From Bacillota bacterium (GTDB lineage Bacteria; Bacillota; Clostridia; Acetivibrionales; DSM-1351): a stretch of DNA of 64,000 nucleotides. Every line of letters begins with the position of its first letter. The first letter of the stretch is position 1. Location: contig JAEWMS010000030.1 in NCBI GenBank assembly GCA_023393115.1, positions 68,990 through 132,989 of the forward strand, in the 5' to 3' direction. A program made the position numbers and the translations under genes. Below, one piece after another: positions 26,065-35,164 of this stretch. Below the pieces are notes generated by a model, which was not told the DNA's origin, ran no database searches, and worked only from the letters and a program-made list of their open reading frames with translations.

Positions 26065-27786
26065 CTACTTGTTCAGCATCTGCTTTGCTACCCCATATAT
26101 GTCCTGATATTCCTGTGGCGAGCAGCCGCATATTTTTCTAAAGAAACGTGTAAATGAAGCCGCTGTTTCATAACCTACCATTCTGGCAACTTCATGAATC
26201 TTGATATTATCTTTTAACAGTAGTTCTTTGGCTTTATTAATCCTGGCACTATCAATAAACTCAGACAGATTCGTGCCGGCTAATTGTTTATACAGTCTTG
26301 ACAGATATGATGGGTTCAAATAAACCTGTTCTGCCAGCCTGACCAGAGACAGATCCTCACTCAGGTGATCTTCAATAAACTTTTGTATATACTCGATAGT
26401 ATTGTCGGCCCTCTTTTTTTGCTCGTCACACTGTAGTTTAAATATGATATTGGATATATCGTAAAGGTATTGAACAGCCTCGGCCCATGAGTCATGCTTG
26501 TCAATTCTCATAAGCTTGTTTTGTGCTATATGAAAAGCAATCTTATCGGTCAGTTTCCAACGATTAATATATGTCAATAAGCTGAGAGCCACCTTATAAT
26601 ACGCTTCAATTGCCAAATTGGAGTTTTTACTCTTTATGGATTTCAACGGCTCAATCAATTCTGATAGAACCTCAAAATACTTATCACTCTGTCCCGACTC
26701 AAGGTATTGCTCAAAAAAATCAAAGCTTCTTTTTCTAAGCATTATCTCCAAAGGTTCATTCTCTGTATCAAATTCCTTTACCACCTCATCATTCAAACTA
26801 CCCGAAAGAAAATTGTTATTCTTAATTTCATTGTCTATAAGAATCATTTCAATCCCGGTACCAATCTTGTAATTCAGAAGTTGATTCAGGGAATAGTATT
26901 TTTGAGATACTTCTGTCCAGCTGCATGGATCAGCACCTAACGCGAAGCTGATTGACAGGTTTAAGGATTCCCGGCAGGCTGTCTGAATTACCTCCAAAGT
27001 GCCCTTAATAAATGAAACTGCTTTTTCATAGTAATGGGTATCAACTGTTTGATTTTGAATAAACAACTCCTTTGGCTGAATGAATATGATAAATCTATAG
27101 TTTTCATCCATTACAATAACACTACTGATGTAAGGACTCAGGTTCTGATTAATAATCATTCTTATGGAATACAGATATTGCAGCCTGTCCCAATAAGTTA
27201 CATCTGAAGGGATATTGTCAACATGACCAAGTAATAATACAACTTGACTTTCAGCATGCATTGAGATAGATAATTGTTCAAACTGGGCTTTGTTTATACT
27301 TAACGAAGTATCTCCCCTAAGCAATTGAATAAAATAATCCTTCTGAAAGAGGTCTACAGCCATATTCATCTGTTCTTTGGCTTTATGAATCAAGTCCTCG
27401 ATTTTAATGCCTTTTTGTATTTCCTTTATGGCATTTTCAACAGCACCGATAACTTTTTCATGATCTTCAGTTTTTAGTATATAACTGACCCCACTATGCT
27501 GAATTGCCTTATACACATACTCGAATTCGTTGTATCCTGTTAAGAATATAACCTTGCATTGGGGCCAGCTTTTATGAATTACTTCCAACAGCTGTAAACC
27601 ATCAATCTCAGGCATTCTTATGTCGGTCAGCACTATGTCTATTCTGGTTCTGTTCAGCCACTCAATGGCTTCCTCTCCCGAGTAGGCTTTGTATACATCC
27701 AGATTAAGGCTTTTTATATTACTGAATATTTCATATAAACTATTAACAATTATTTCTTCATCATCAACTATTAGTAATCTGTACAC
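26065..27786 (-). CDS. YesN-type response regulator with AraC DNA-binding domain
   Basis: The receiver domain (residues 1-120) holds the phosphorylated aspartate in VLTDIRMPEIDG and the acidic pair VDDEE. A long middle region precedes a C-terminal AraC double helix-turn-helix (about residues 470-565, including LAEQVYLNPSYLSRLYKQ). The GTG at 27786 is preferred because GGAGGTGAT lies at ideal distance; an ATG at 27792 sits too close to that site. It overlaps the kinase gene. Its likely targets are the 33-base direct repeats before the solute-binding protein gene at 23983. Confidence 0.92.
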   Translation of the reverse strand: MYRLLIVDDEEIIVNSLYEIFSNIKSLNLDVYKAYSGEEAIEWLNRTRIDIVLTDIRMPEIDGLQLLEVIHKSWPQCKVIFLTGYNEFEYVYKAIQHSGVSYILKTEDHEKVIGAVENAIKEIQKGIKIEDLIHKAKEQMNMAVDLFQKDYFIQLLRGDTSLSINKAQFEQLSISMHAESQVVLLLGHVDNIPSDVTYWDRLQYLYSIRMIINQNLSPYISSVIVMDENYRFIIFIQPKELFIQNQTVDTHYYEKAVSFIKGTLEVIQTACRESLNLSISFALGADPCSWTEVSQKYYSLNQLLNYKIGTGIEMILIDNEIKNNNFLSGSLNDEVVKEFDTENEPLEIMLRKRSFDFFEQYLESGQSDKYFEVLSELIEPLKSIKSKNSNLAIEAYYKVALSLLTYINRWKLTDKIAFHIAQNKLMRIDKHDSWAEAVQYLYDISNIIFKLQCDEQKKRADNTIEYIQKFIEDHLSEDLSLVRLAEQVYLNPSYLSRLYKQLAGTNLSEFIDSARINKAKELLLKDNIKIHEVARMVGYETAASFTRFFRKICGCSPQEYQDIYGVAKQMLNK

Positions 27787-29533
27787 TTTCATCACCTCCA
27801 GGAGTAAAAATCTTCAGTACTACTTTAATACCACCCAGGTCACTTCTCGATATAAAGAGTCCGCTATTCTCACCAAATACAAGCTTTATCCGGCGGTTAA
27901 TATTAATTATCCCGGTTGTTTCCAGTCCTTCATTAGTATTATTTAATGCCTCTGTCAACTCCAACAATCCCGAATCGGTTATTTCATCGCCATTATCCTC
28001 AACTATTATATCAAGTTCATTATCTTTCCCTTCAAAATATATTAAAACAATACCACTGTTTTTTTTCCTTTCAATACCATGCTCAAAGGCATTTTCTATT
28101 ATGGGCTGAAGAATGAGGCGAGGTACTTTTATGTTGTGATACTTCTCAGGACAATCTTTAAAATCAACCTTCAATCTTTTGGAAAATCTCATGGATTGTA
28201 TGTTAGTATACACTTTAGCATGGTTGACCTCATCAATAAGCGGAATATAGTCTGATGAATTCCGGGTTACAAAACGGAAATATTCTCCCAGATATTTGGA
28301 AAAAGGAACAAGATTTTCATCTCCTATAGATGCCATAGTATTAATCATAAAAAGGCTGTTATATAAAAAATGTGGATTTATTTGGGATTGTAAATGCTTC
28401 AGTTCTGCCTTTTGCATAAGAATTTTCTGATTATAGACCTGATCAATCAGATTATTCAAGTTCTTTACCATATCATTAAAACGTTGATACAAATACCCAA
28501 ACTCATTTTTTGAATCGTGGGTAATAGACACCTGCAAATCCCCGCTTTCCAGCTTACGGAAAGACTTAACCAGCTGAATCAGGGGCTTATGCATGAACTT
28601 GTAGGTTGAAAATGAGTATATCAATATAATAATTACGACAGCAATAGTAAAAACCCATACCCATATATTAAAATTATCTATAGGTTTCATTAAGTATTCT
28701 TGAGGTATAAATTTTAGCAATACCATATTTAGATATTCTGACTTAGCATGTATAACATAATATCCTTTCCTATTGATATTGACATATTCAGTACCACTTT
28801 CGTCCTGAGTGTTCAATTTAGTAATAATACCCTTGATTTCAGCATCTTCCAAAATGTTCTGATTCATTATTATGTTATTATCCTTAAGACTGATTAATAC
28901 TGAACCACTTCCGGAATATGTGTTAAACTGTGACAGTGCCTGCTTAAAGACTTCACTATCCAGCTCAATTACTATAGAATAAAGGGGGTTATTGCTCAGT
29001 ATGTCCCTTTTTTGTAGAGTACTTAAATAGATGCTTCCATTATGATTTATTAGCTGTGCTCCACCTAGGCCCTCCGGAACTCTAATATTTTCAAACATCA
29101 TAAGATCTATATCATTCAGTCCGTTATTTGACGATATGGTCCTTTTTATTGGCAGTATATGAGCACTGACATTTTTAATGTAAACACTGCTGTTCTTTAT
29201 TGTAACAAGTCTTTGTTGAAGCAGTCTTATACTTTCGGTTTTTTCATATATACTCATTATTTTTGATCTGATTGCCAGCTTATTGAGATTTTCATCATTT
29301 AAGAAATCATATTGAAGCGCCTTCATACGTTCAATCTCTTTCTCCAAGCCTTGCAGATAAAAGGAAACCTGAGACACTGAGGATTTGGAGATTTCACCTT
29401 TAACTGTATATAGACCCCAGTTGTATATATAAAAGCCTAAACCATAAATTGGAATCATTATTAACAGAAAAGTAATAACAAGTCGACTTAAAGTATTATT
29501 AAACTTTAGTTTTGATATAACAGAACTCTTCAA
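27764..29533 (-). CDS. YesM-type sensor histidine kinase
   Basis: Membrane kinase paired with the response regulator downstream. An N-terminal helix (LVITFLLIMIPIYGLGFYI), an extracellular sensor of about 240 residues, a second helix near residue 290, a HAMP region, a His_kinase box with QINPHFLYNSL (phosphorylated histidine) and a C-terminal ATPase domain with VEDNGDEI. The most likely start is TTG at 29533, placed after GGGAGAAGG. The last codons overlap the regulator gene by 23 bases. The signal is probably an extracellular arabinoxylan fragment, perhaps presented by the paralogous binding lipoprotein. Confidence 0.92.
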   Translation of the reverse strand: MKSSVISKLKFNNTLSRLVITFLLIMIPIYGLGFYIYNWGLYTVKGEISKSSVSQVSFYLQGLEKEIERMKALQYDFLNDENLNKLAIRSKIMSIYEKTESIRLLQQRLVTIKNSSVYIKNVSAHILPIKRTISSNNGLNDIDLMMFENIRVPEGLGGAQLINHNGSIYLSTLQKRDILSNNPLYSIVIELDSEVFKQALSQFNTYSGSGSVLISLKDNNIIMNQNILEDAEIKGIITKLNTQDESGTEYVNINRKGYYVIHAKSEYLNMVLLKFIPQEYLMKPIDNFNIWVWVFTIAVVIIILIYSFSTYKFMHKPLIQLVKSFRKLESGDLQVSITHDSKNEFGYLYQRFNDMVKNLNNLIDQVYNQKILMQKAELKHLQSQINPHFLYNSLFMINTMASIGDENLVPFSKYLGEYFRFVTRNSSDYIPLIDEVNHAKVYTNIQSMRFSKRLKVDFKDCPEKYHNIKVPRLILQPIIENAFEHGIERKKNSGIVLIYFEGKDNELDIIVEDNGDEITDSGLLELTEALNNTNEGLETTGIININRRIKLVFGENSGLFISRSDLGGIKVVLKIFTPGGDESVQITNS

Positions 29534-29652
29534 AAAATCCTTCTCCCTCAATTAATATATGAGGTTAGTATATACTTTAAGATTATGTAAAACAAGTACG
29601 GTAATTACAGGAAAAGCATACAAGATAGGTCTTATAGATAAAGAGAAAAATA

Positions 29653-29687
29653 TTAAAAAAACAGTAATACTAATGGCTTACTGTTTC
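29653..29687 (-). terminator. Rho-independent terminator after the carboxylesterase gene
   Basis: AAACAGTAA and TTACTGTTT form a 9-bp stem with a 10-base loop followed by a run of seven T residues on the minus strand. It isolates the esterase transcript from the sensor kinase. Confidence 0.8.
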
Positions 29688-29706
29688 TCTAATATTTATT
29701 AATAAT

Positions 29707-31224
29707 TTATTCTTTAAAATATTCTTTAATAAGAAAGTTCATTAATTTTCCCGGTTGTTCCCTGACAAACTCGGCCTTATCTTTGAAAACCATACCAAAG
29801 GGAGCTTCCAGGGTGTATGAATCCCATGTCGGCATATCCTCTTCTGTGGAATCTTTTCCATTGGGGTTCCCCGAACGTATGAAGTTCGCCCAGTAATTGC
29901 ACATCTGCCGTGCAAGATCATAATGCTTTCCCACAAAAGGTCTCCAGCATTTTGCAAGAGTTTCAAAAAAGAACCAGAGATCCACAGAGTGAAATGTTCC
30001 GGGGTTATCCCACCCGGGTATTTCAGCATCAAAAACATAGTAATAATAAGGCACCTTGGCCCCGGCAGACAAACTTGCTTGAGAAGCTATACGAATTGCA
30101 TACTCAATACTGTTCACAGATGCGTTTTTCCTTACCTCTTCAATATTACCTGATTCGGCGCCGCATATCTCTAAAAACTCCTCTGCTCCGTCACCAAACT
30201 TTCTAACTGCCATATCTGTTAATTCACCAAGTGAATTGACATTTGGTTCAGAGGGGAATTCATTGGTTGTATGTCCCCAGAGCATCGGTACCATCCAGTG
30301 TTTATTTTGAAGAATCAAATCGAATGGAACATCTACACTGAACTTTTTATCAATAACAGTAGTCCAATTTCGATTATATTCCAATGTCTTGTCTCTGATA
30401 TAAACTGCGTCAAGGTTACGGGCTTCGTCCAAAGACTTGACTCCAAGGAAATCAAAGAATTTGGCTCCCTCCTGCTCTTCTTCCTCCAGTGTCCGTTTGA
30501 GGATGGGTACAACGCTACCTGCGTATGTTTCTGTGATAATACCACTTTGAACAATAGCTTTCTGAAAAAGCCCTTCATTCTGAGGAGAAGTCAGCTGACT
30601 CAATACACTGCCACCACCTGCCGACTGTCCGCCTATAGTTATATTATTGGGGTCTCCTCCAAAAGTAGCAATATTACGTTTTACCCACTGTGTTCCTGCC
30701 TGCTGATCCAAGTGGCCAAAGTTTGCCGGGGCATTCGCTGCTTCTGCTGTTATCTCAGGATGACATAAGAACCCGAAAGAATTCAAACGATAATTGACTG
30801 TTACCACAACTATACCCCTGCGGGCAATACGTTCGCCGTCAAATTCCATTTCGGCAGTATGCCCAACCTGAAGCATCCCTCCAAAATACCACACAAAAAC
30901 AGGCAGCTTCTGGTCGGGACTTTCAGCCGGAGTCCAGACATTGAGATACAGGCAGTCCTCGTTCATGGGAATGTCAGGATCCACTGCCCATTCACGGGTA
31001 TATATATTGTTAATATCTATAACGGTGGGTGCCTGCATGGAAATTGGAGCAAAATCAAAGGCCTTAAGTACTCCAGTCCAGTTTTCAACAGGCTGAGGGG
31101 CTCTCCATCTGTTCTGTCCCACCGGAGGTGCGGCAAAAGGGATTCCCTTAAAACTTGTTATACGCGGGTCGGCCGCCGGAAGCCCTTGAACCAGACCATT
31201 CTCAACTTCTACAATTCTAAGCAT
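29707..31224 (-). CDS. Type B carboxylesterase
   Basis: An alpha/beta hydrolase of the cholinesterase-like family (505 residues, normal). The nucleophile serine lies in GGQSAGGGSV, the oxyanion motif in YFGGMLQVG, and the catalytic histidine in GTFHSVDLWFFFE. No signal peptide, so it would remove acyl groups (for example acetyl or feruloyl) from imported oligosaccharides inside the cell; the actual ester is unknown. GGGAGA precedes the ATG. It follows the CE1-type esterase by 49 bases, and the two probably share a transcript with the GH95 gene upstream. Confidence 0.87.
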   Translation of the reverse strand: MLRIVEVENGLVQGLPAADPRITSFKGIPFAAPPVGQNRWRAPQPVENWTGVLKAFDFAPISMQAPTVIDINNIYTREWAVDPDIPMNEDCLYLNVWTPAESPDQKLPVFVWYFGGMLQVGHTAEMEFDGERIARRGIVVVTVNYRLNSFGFLCHPEITAEAANAPANFGHLDQQAGTQWVKRNIATFGGDPNNITIGGQSAGGGSVLSQLTSPQNEGLFQKAIVQSGIITETYAGSVVPILKRTLEEEEQEGAKFFDFLGVKSLDEARNLDAVYIRDKTLEYNRNWTTVIDKKFSVDVPFDLILQNKHWMVPMLWGHTTNEFPSEPNVNSLGELTDMAVRKFGDGAEEFLEICGAESGNIEEVRKNASVNSIEYAIRIASQASLSAGAKVPYYYYVFDAEIPGWDNPGTFHSVDLWFFFETLAKCWRPFVGKHYDLARQMCNYWANFIRSGNPNGKDSTEEDMPTWDSYTLEAPFGMVFKDKAEFVREQPGKLMNFLIKEYFKE

Positions 31225-31273
31225 TTGAATTATCTCCCTTTCTTAATACTTGATAATAATTCGGTTAGTCAGG

Positions 31274-32359
31274 TTAGTCATCCAATTCAAGGGCTACACT
31301 AACAGGCTCACTTTTTGTGGGATGTTCCTTTTCATCAAAGGCTAAACGCAAGAAGTTAAATATACCGTTATTCCAAACCTTGAAATCATGCTTACCTCCC
31401 TTTATGCTTACCCGGTAAAAATCACAGAGCTTGTCACCCGCAACTTCGGCAAGTCTGTCAGTAGCGCCTATATACGGGGACTGGTAAGAAATTTCATCAG
31501 CCTCCCCACAAGTAATGTATAGTAAATTTAGTTTGTAGTTACTTGAGGCGATACCCGCACCGAGGATATCACCGCTGCTTGAGGTAGGTGCATTTGAGAA
31601 GGCACCTGCATAAGCAAACAAGTCCAGCATCCCGGAAGTTTTAACAGTGGGTTCCAGCCCATTAGCCCAGCGGCTATCGCCTCCGGTATGTGCTGAAGAA
31701 TCGCATCTGTAACCACCGAAAGTCATATTCAAAGTCTGCATTCCCCCCATTGAAAGTCCTGCTATTGATCTATGCAATCGGTTATATGCTATCCCTTCGG
31801 AAGTTGTATCAGTAATATCAGCATATGTATTGTACCTGGACTCAATAAAGGGGATAAGATCGTATCTCAATTCATAATCCAAATAGTAAAATCCCAGCAT
31901 ATTGGTTCCTTCTGAATTGAAGGAACGATCTGTCCAATCTATTGCACTTCTTCCGTCAGGAAAAACCACAATGGTTGGGGCTAAATTCCCCTTCGCAATC
32001 AGATTGTCCAATATATTGCAAATGTTAAAGTTTTCGTCAGTCTTTCCGTTGGAGTCCAGCCATTCATTCCGATCCCCTCCTACTCCGTGGAGTAGGTACA
32101 ATACATTATATTTTGTATTTTGATCATTTGAATCATAGCCCGCTGGTAAATAGACATTGAATTTCTTTTCGATGGGCTCACCATTAACTGTTTCTCTCCC
32201 AGCTTCAGCCTGACTGATACTCTGATTTGTCACAAGCTTTCTGGCTTGATTAATGTAGTTGTTAACACTATAGGTGATTTCAGTAATAGTACCTTGCTGT
32301 TCCACCGGAACTGTCTTTTTATATTCTACGGGCATGTTTGTCACATTGATATCCTTCAT
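31274..32359 (-). CDS. CE1-type esterase (feruloyl/acetyl-xylan esterase-like)
   Basis: An alpha/beta hydrolase of the esterase D/CE1 group. The nucleophile serine is in IAGLSMGGMQ and the catalytic histidine in KGGKHDFKVW; KYNVLYLLHGVGGDRNEW is the oxyanion-region signature. The N-terminal 60 residues precede the hydrolase fold and include a short beta region. There is no signal peptide, unlike most xylanase-linked feruloyl esterases, which implies intracellular action. GGAGA lies eight bases upstream of the ATG. It lies between GH95 and the type B esterase on the same strand. Confidence 0.85.
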   Translation of the reverse strand: MKDINVTNMPVEYKKTVPVEQQGTITEITYSVNNYINQARKLVTNQSISQAEAGRETVNGEPIEKKFNVYLPAGYDSNDQNTKYNVLYLLHGVGGDRNEWLDSNGKTDENFNICNILDNLIAKGNLAPTIVVFPDGRSAIDWTDRSFNSEGTNMLGFYYLDYELRYDLIPFIESRYNTYADITDTTSEGIAYNRLHRSIAGLSMGGMQTLNMTFGGYRCDSSAHTGGDSRWANGLEPTVKTSGMLDLFAYAGAFSNAPTSSSGDILGAGIASSNYKLNLLYITCGEADEISYQSPYIGATDRLAEVAGDKLCDFYRVSIKGGKHDFKVWNNGIFNFLRLAFDEKEHPTKSEPVSVALELDD

Positions 32360-32488
32360 AGCTGGTCTCCTTAAAATAGTTATTTCATATAATAATTAGC
32401 TATATATTTTTTTAGTAATTACTATATATTACATATTTTAATCAAATACTTACCATAATGCAAAGCTATTGAAATAGGTTGGACAAAT

Positions 32489-34774
32489 TTATTTACTTTT
32501 TAACTCATATATTGCACCGGGCACGGTATTAAAGGATATAGTATCACTTTGCTTGTTAACTTCAACCGGCCTGCCATCACATACAATATAGTATTCCTGT
32601 GATGTAATGATACTACAAACTGTCCCACTTCTGGACAGGATATTCGCATAGTAAATCCTGCCCTCCCCCCATTCAATGTCAACCTCAAAGCCACCCCTTG
32701 CCACAAGGCCCTTTACCTTTCCTTGTTTCCAATCACGCGGAAGGGCAGGAAGCAACTCAATTCCTCCTTCATGGCTTTGAAGCAGCATTTCTGCTATACC
32801 TGCCGTACCACCGAAATTACCGTCTATCTGGAAGGGAGGATGGTTATCGAACAAGTTAGGCAGTGTAGATTTTTTCAGTAGTCCCATAACATTTTCATAG
32901 GCCTTTTCTCCATCCTTCAGTCTTGCCCACATATTTATTATCCAAGCTCTGCTCCACCCTGTATGGCCTCCGCCGTGTGCCAGCCGCCTTTCCAGAGTTT
33001 TTCTTGCGGCGGCTGCAAGTTCAGGTGTTTTTCTTGTGCTGAACTGCTTTCCAGGGTGTAAACCAAACAAATGTGAAATATGCCTGTGTCCGGGCTCTTC
33101 TTCTTCATAATCCTCAGACCATTCCTGTATTTGCCCGTACCGTCCTATCTGGGGCTTTGGTAGCCTGTCTCTGACCTTTACCAGTTTCTCGGCAAAAGCC
33201 CCATCAGTATTAAGGATATCCGAAGCTTCAATACATCCGCTGAAAAGTGCATGCAATATCTGGCTGTCCATGGAAGGACCTATACATAAGCAGCCCTTCT
33301 CACCGTTTTCCAATATATATGTATTCTCAGGCGATACAGAAGGACTTGTTACAAGTCTTCCTTTACTGTCTTCAATTAAGAAGTCCAGAAAGAATTCAGC
33401 CGCCTCTTTCATAACCGGATAAGCATCCTTCAAAAATTCCTTATCTAAACCAAATTCATAGCGTTCCCATAAATGTAGGCTTAACCATGCCGCCCCCATT
33501 GGCCAGTAGGTTGCCGGAATGTAGATATCCTGGGGAGCAGTGTCCCCCCATATGTCGGTATTGTGGTGTGCTACAAAACCGTTGCAGCCATACATTACCC
33601 TGGCGGTTCTTCTTCCCGGAACTCTCATTCTCTCAATGTGGTCAAAGAGCGGTTGGTGGCACTCGGAAAGATTACAGGTTTCAGCAGGCCAGTAGTTCAT
33701 TTCGGTATTGATATTTATTGTGTATTTGCTGTCCCAGGCAGGCAGCATATCCTGGTTCCAGATGCCCTGCAGATTTGCCGGCAGACTTCCCGGGCGGCTG
33801 CAGGATATCAGCAGATATCTTCCGAAGCTGAAATAAAGAGCTACCAGTTCGTTGTCTGATTTTCCGCTTTTCAGTCTCTCCAGTCTCTCGGCCGTATCCA
33901 GGTTATTTATTTGGTCACATTCTTCTATATCTTGTATTTCCAGCTTGACTCTGCGGTACAGCTGTGAATAATTCTCAATATGACTGGACAGCAGCTGGGA
34001 ATATCCTTTCACCTCTGCTGCTGCCAGGTATTTGAGACATTGTGTTTCATATTCCTTGTGATAGAAACTGGTGGCTGCTGATATAAACAGGGTTACAGCA
34101 TCAGCCTTCTCAACAATAAGGTTTTCTCCGATGGTATTGACCTTTCCACCCTCGGAAACCGCTCTGACCATTGAGCAAAATCTGATACCCTTGTCGGTGC
34201 CACAGCTTGCATACATTCCAATGGTTTTACCGTCTATGGACGAAGAATTGTCAAGGAACCTGCCACGTCTCATATTTGCTGTAAAGCTTATCCTTCCCGG
34301 GGCATCGGCATACAAGCGAACAATTATGACCTGGTCGGTTGCACTTGAAAAATATTCTCTGGTATACTTGACTCCCTTCAAAACAAATTTGACTGCTACA
34401 CAGGCATTTTCAATATCCAGCTCTCTGCTGTAATCCTTTATGCCACTTACATCAACATCAAAATCCAGATATAAGTTTCCCAAGGTCTGGTAGGGCCGCT
34501 GACTTTCAGGTACACCGGAGAGCGCAAGAGAGGCCAGCTTTTCAGCCTCACTGATTTTTCCCTCTGTCAGCAGCTTGCGTATTTCAGGGAGATTAGCCAA
34601 AGCGTCGGGATTGTTTCTGTCTATTGGATCACCATACCATATACTATCTTCATTCAATTGTATATTTTCCTTTTTGACATTACCATATATCATACCACCC
34701 AGGCGGCCATTACCTATTGGAAGAGCTTCATTCCATTCATTCGCCGGCTTTTTGTACCACAGTTTTTGTTTCAT
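32489..34774 (-). CDS. GH95 alpha-L-fucosidase/alpha-L-galactosidase family enzyme (copy 1)
   Basis: Inverting glycosidase of family 95, which removes alpha-1,2-linked L-fucose or L-galactose, for instance from xyloglucan side chains. The N-terminal beta domain starts LWYKKPANEWNEALPIGNGRLGGM; the helical barrel carries NINTEMNYWPAETCNL (catalytic-water asparagines) and SPSVSPENTY (general acid Glu). From the ATG at 34774, preceded by AGGAGG, it is 761 residues, a normal length. No signal peptide. The ribosome site overlaps the stop of the 104-residue gene, showing translational coupling. It resembles the two other GH95 genes at 55-60 kb. Confidence 0.9.
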   Translation of the reverse strand: MKQKLWYKKPANEWNEALPIGNGRLGGMIYGNVKKENIQLNEDSIWYGDPIDRNNPDALANLPEIRKLLTEGKISEAEKLASLALSGVPESQRPYQTLGNLYLDFDVDVSGIKDYSRELDIENACVAVKFVLKGVKYTREYFSSATDQVIIVRLYADAPGRISFTANMRRGRFLDNSSSIDGKTIGMYASCGTDKGIRFCSMVRAVSEGGKVNTIGENLIVEKADAVTLFISAATSFYHKEYETQCLKYLAAAEVKGYSQLLSSHIENYSQLYRRVKLEIQDIEECDQINNLDTAERLERLKSGKSDNELVALYFSFGRYLLISCSRPGSLPANLQGIWNQDMLPAWDSKYTININTEMNYWPAETCNLSECHQPLFDHIERMRVPGRRTARVMYGCNGFVAHHNTDIWGDTAPQDIYIPATYWPMGAAWLSLHLWERYEFGLDKEFLKDAYPVMKEAAEFFLDFLIEDSKGRLVTSPSVSPENTYILENGEKGCLCIGPSMDSQILHALFSGCIEASDILNTDGAFAEKLVKVRDRLPKPQIGRYGQIQEWSEDYEEEEPGHRHISHLFGLHPGKQFSTRKTPELAAAARKTLERRLAHGGGHTGWSRAWIINMWARLKDGEKAYENVMGLLKKSTLPNLFDNHPPFQIDGNFGGTAGIAEMLLQSHEGGIELLPALPRDWKQGKVKGLVARGGFEVDIEWGEGRIYYANILSRSGTVCSIITSQEYYIVCDGRPVEVNKQSDTISFNTVPGAIYELKSK

Positions 34775-34787
34775 ATTCTTCCTCCTT

Positions 34788-35102
34788 TTAGTGAATTTCC
34801 ATGCGGTGTATACCGTCCATATCAATATAGTCTACAACACTTCCGGTATTCCCGTCATAAATAAGGGACTTATCTCCATGGGTTTTCAAATAAGCCTCTA
34901 TTTCGCTCAGCAGCCTTACAGTTACCGCTCCCCGATGTATATAACAGGGATTGTGGTCATTAAAGAATTCAATGCTCTTGCTTATTATCACAGACTCTTT
35001 GATTGGTATTGAGTGCAAATCTCCATTAAAGAGCAGTTCATTATTATTATTAAATATGGATACTTGAGTTTTTTCGTTATTATTTTTTATTTTTTTAAAC
35101 AT
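34788..35102 (-). CDS. Conserved-looking 104-residue protein of unknown function
   Basis: The ATG at 35102 follows GAGAGG with eight-base spacing; the product starts MFKKIKNNNEKTQVSIFNNN. It is hydrophilic, with no signal peptide or membrane helix, and appears to be alternating beta strands and one helix (SEIEAYLKTHG). One cysteine occurs in NPCYIHRG. Its stop codon is part of the GH95 ribosome site TAAAAGGAGG, so it is co-translated with GH95, and it follows the redox membrane protein by 62 bases. No family was recognised. A role in regulating or assisting one of these neighbours is possible but unsupported. Confidence 0.7.
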   Translation of the reverse strand: MFKKIKNNNEKTQVSIFNNNNELLFNGDLHSIPIKESVIISKSIEFFNDHNPCYIHRGAVTVRLLSEIEAYLKTHGDKSLIYDGNTGSVVDYIDMDGIHRMEIH

Positions 35103-35164
35103 CGCTGAACCTCTCAGTTGATTAGTATTCGCCTGCTTTGTACACTCAGCTGCTATATAATACA

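Noticed and set aside
30271..30768. A 165-codon open frame on the plus strand inside the carboxylesterase gene
   Set aside because: It is antisense to a gene with clear catalytic motifs, has no recognisable domain and no ribosome site; it is a shadow frame.
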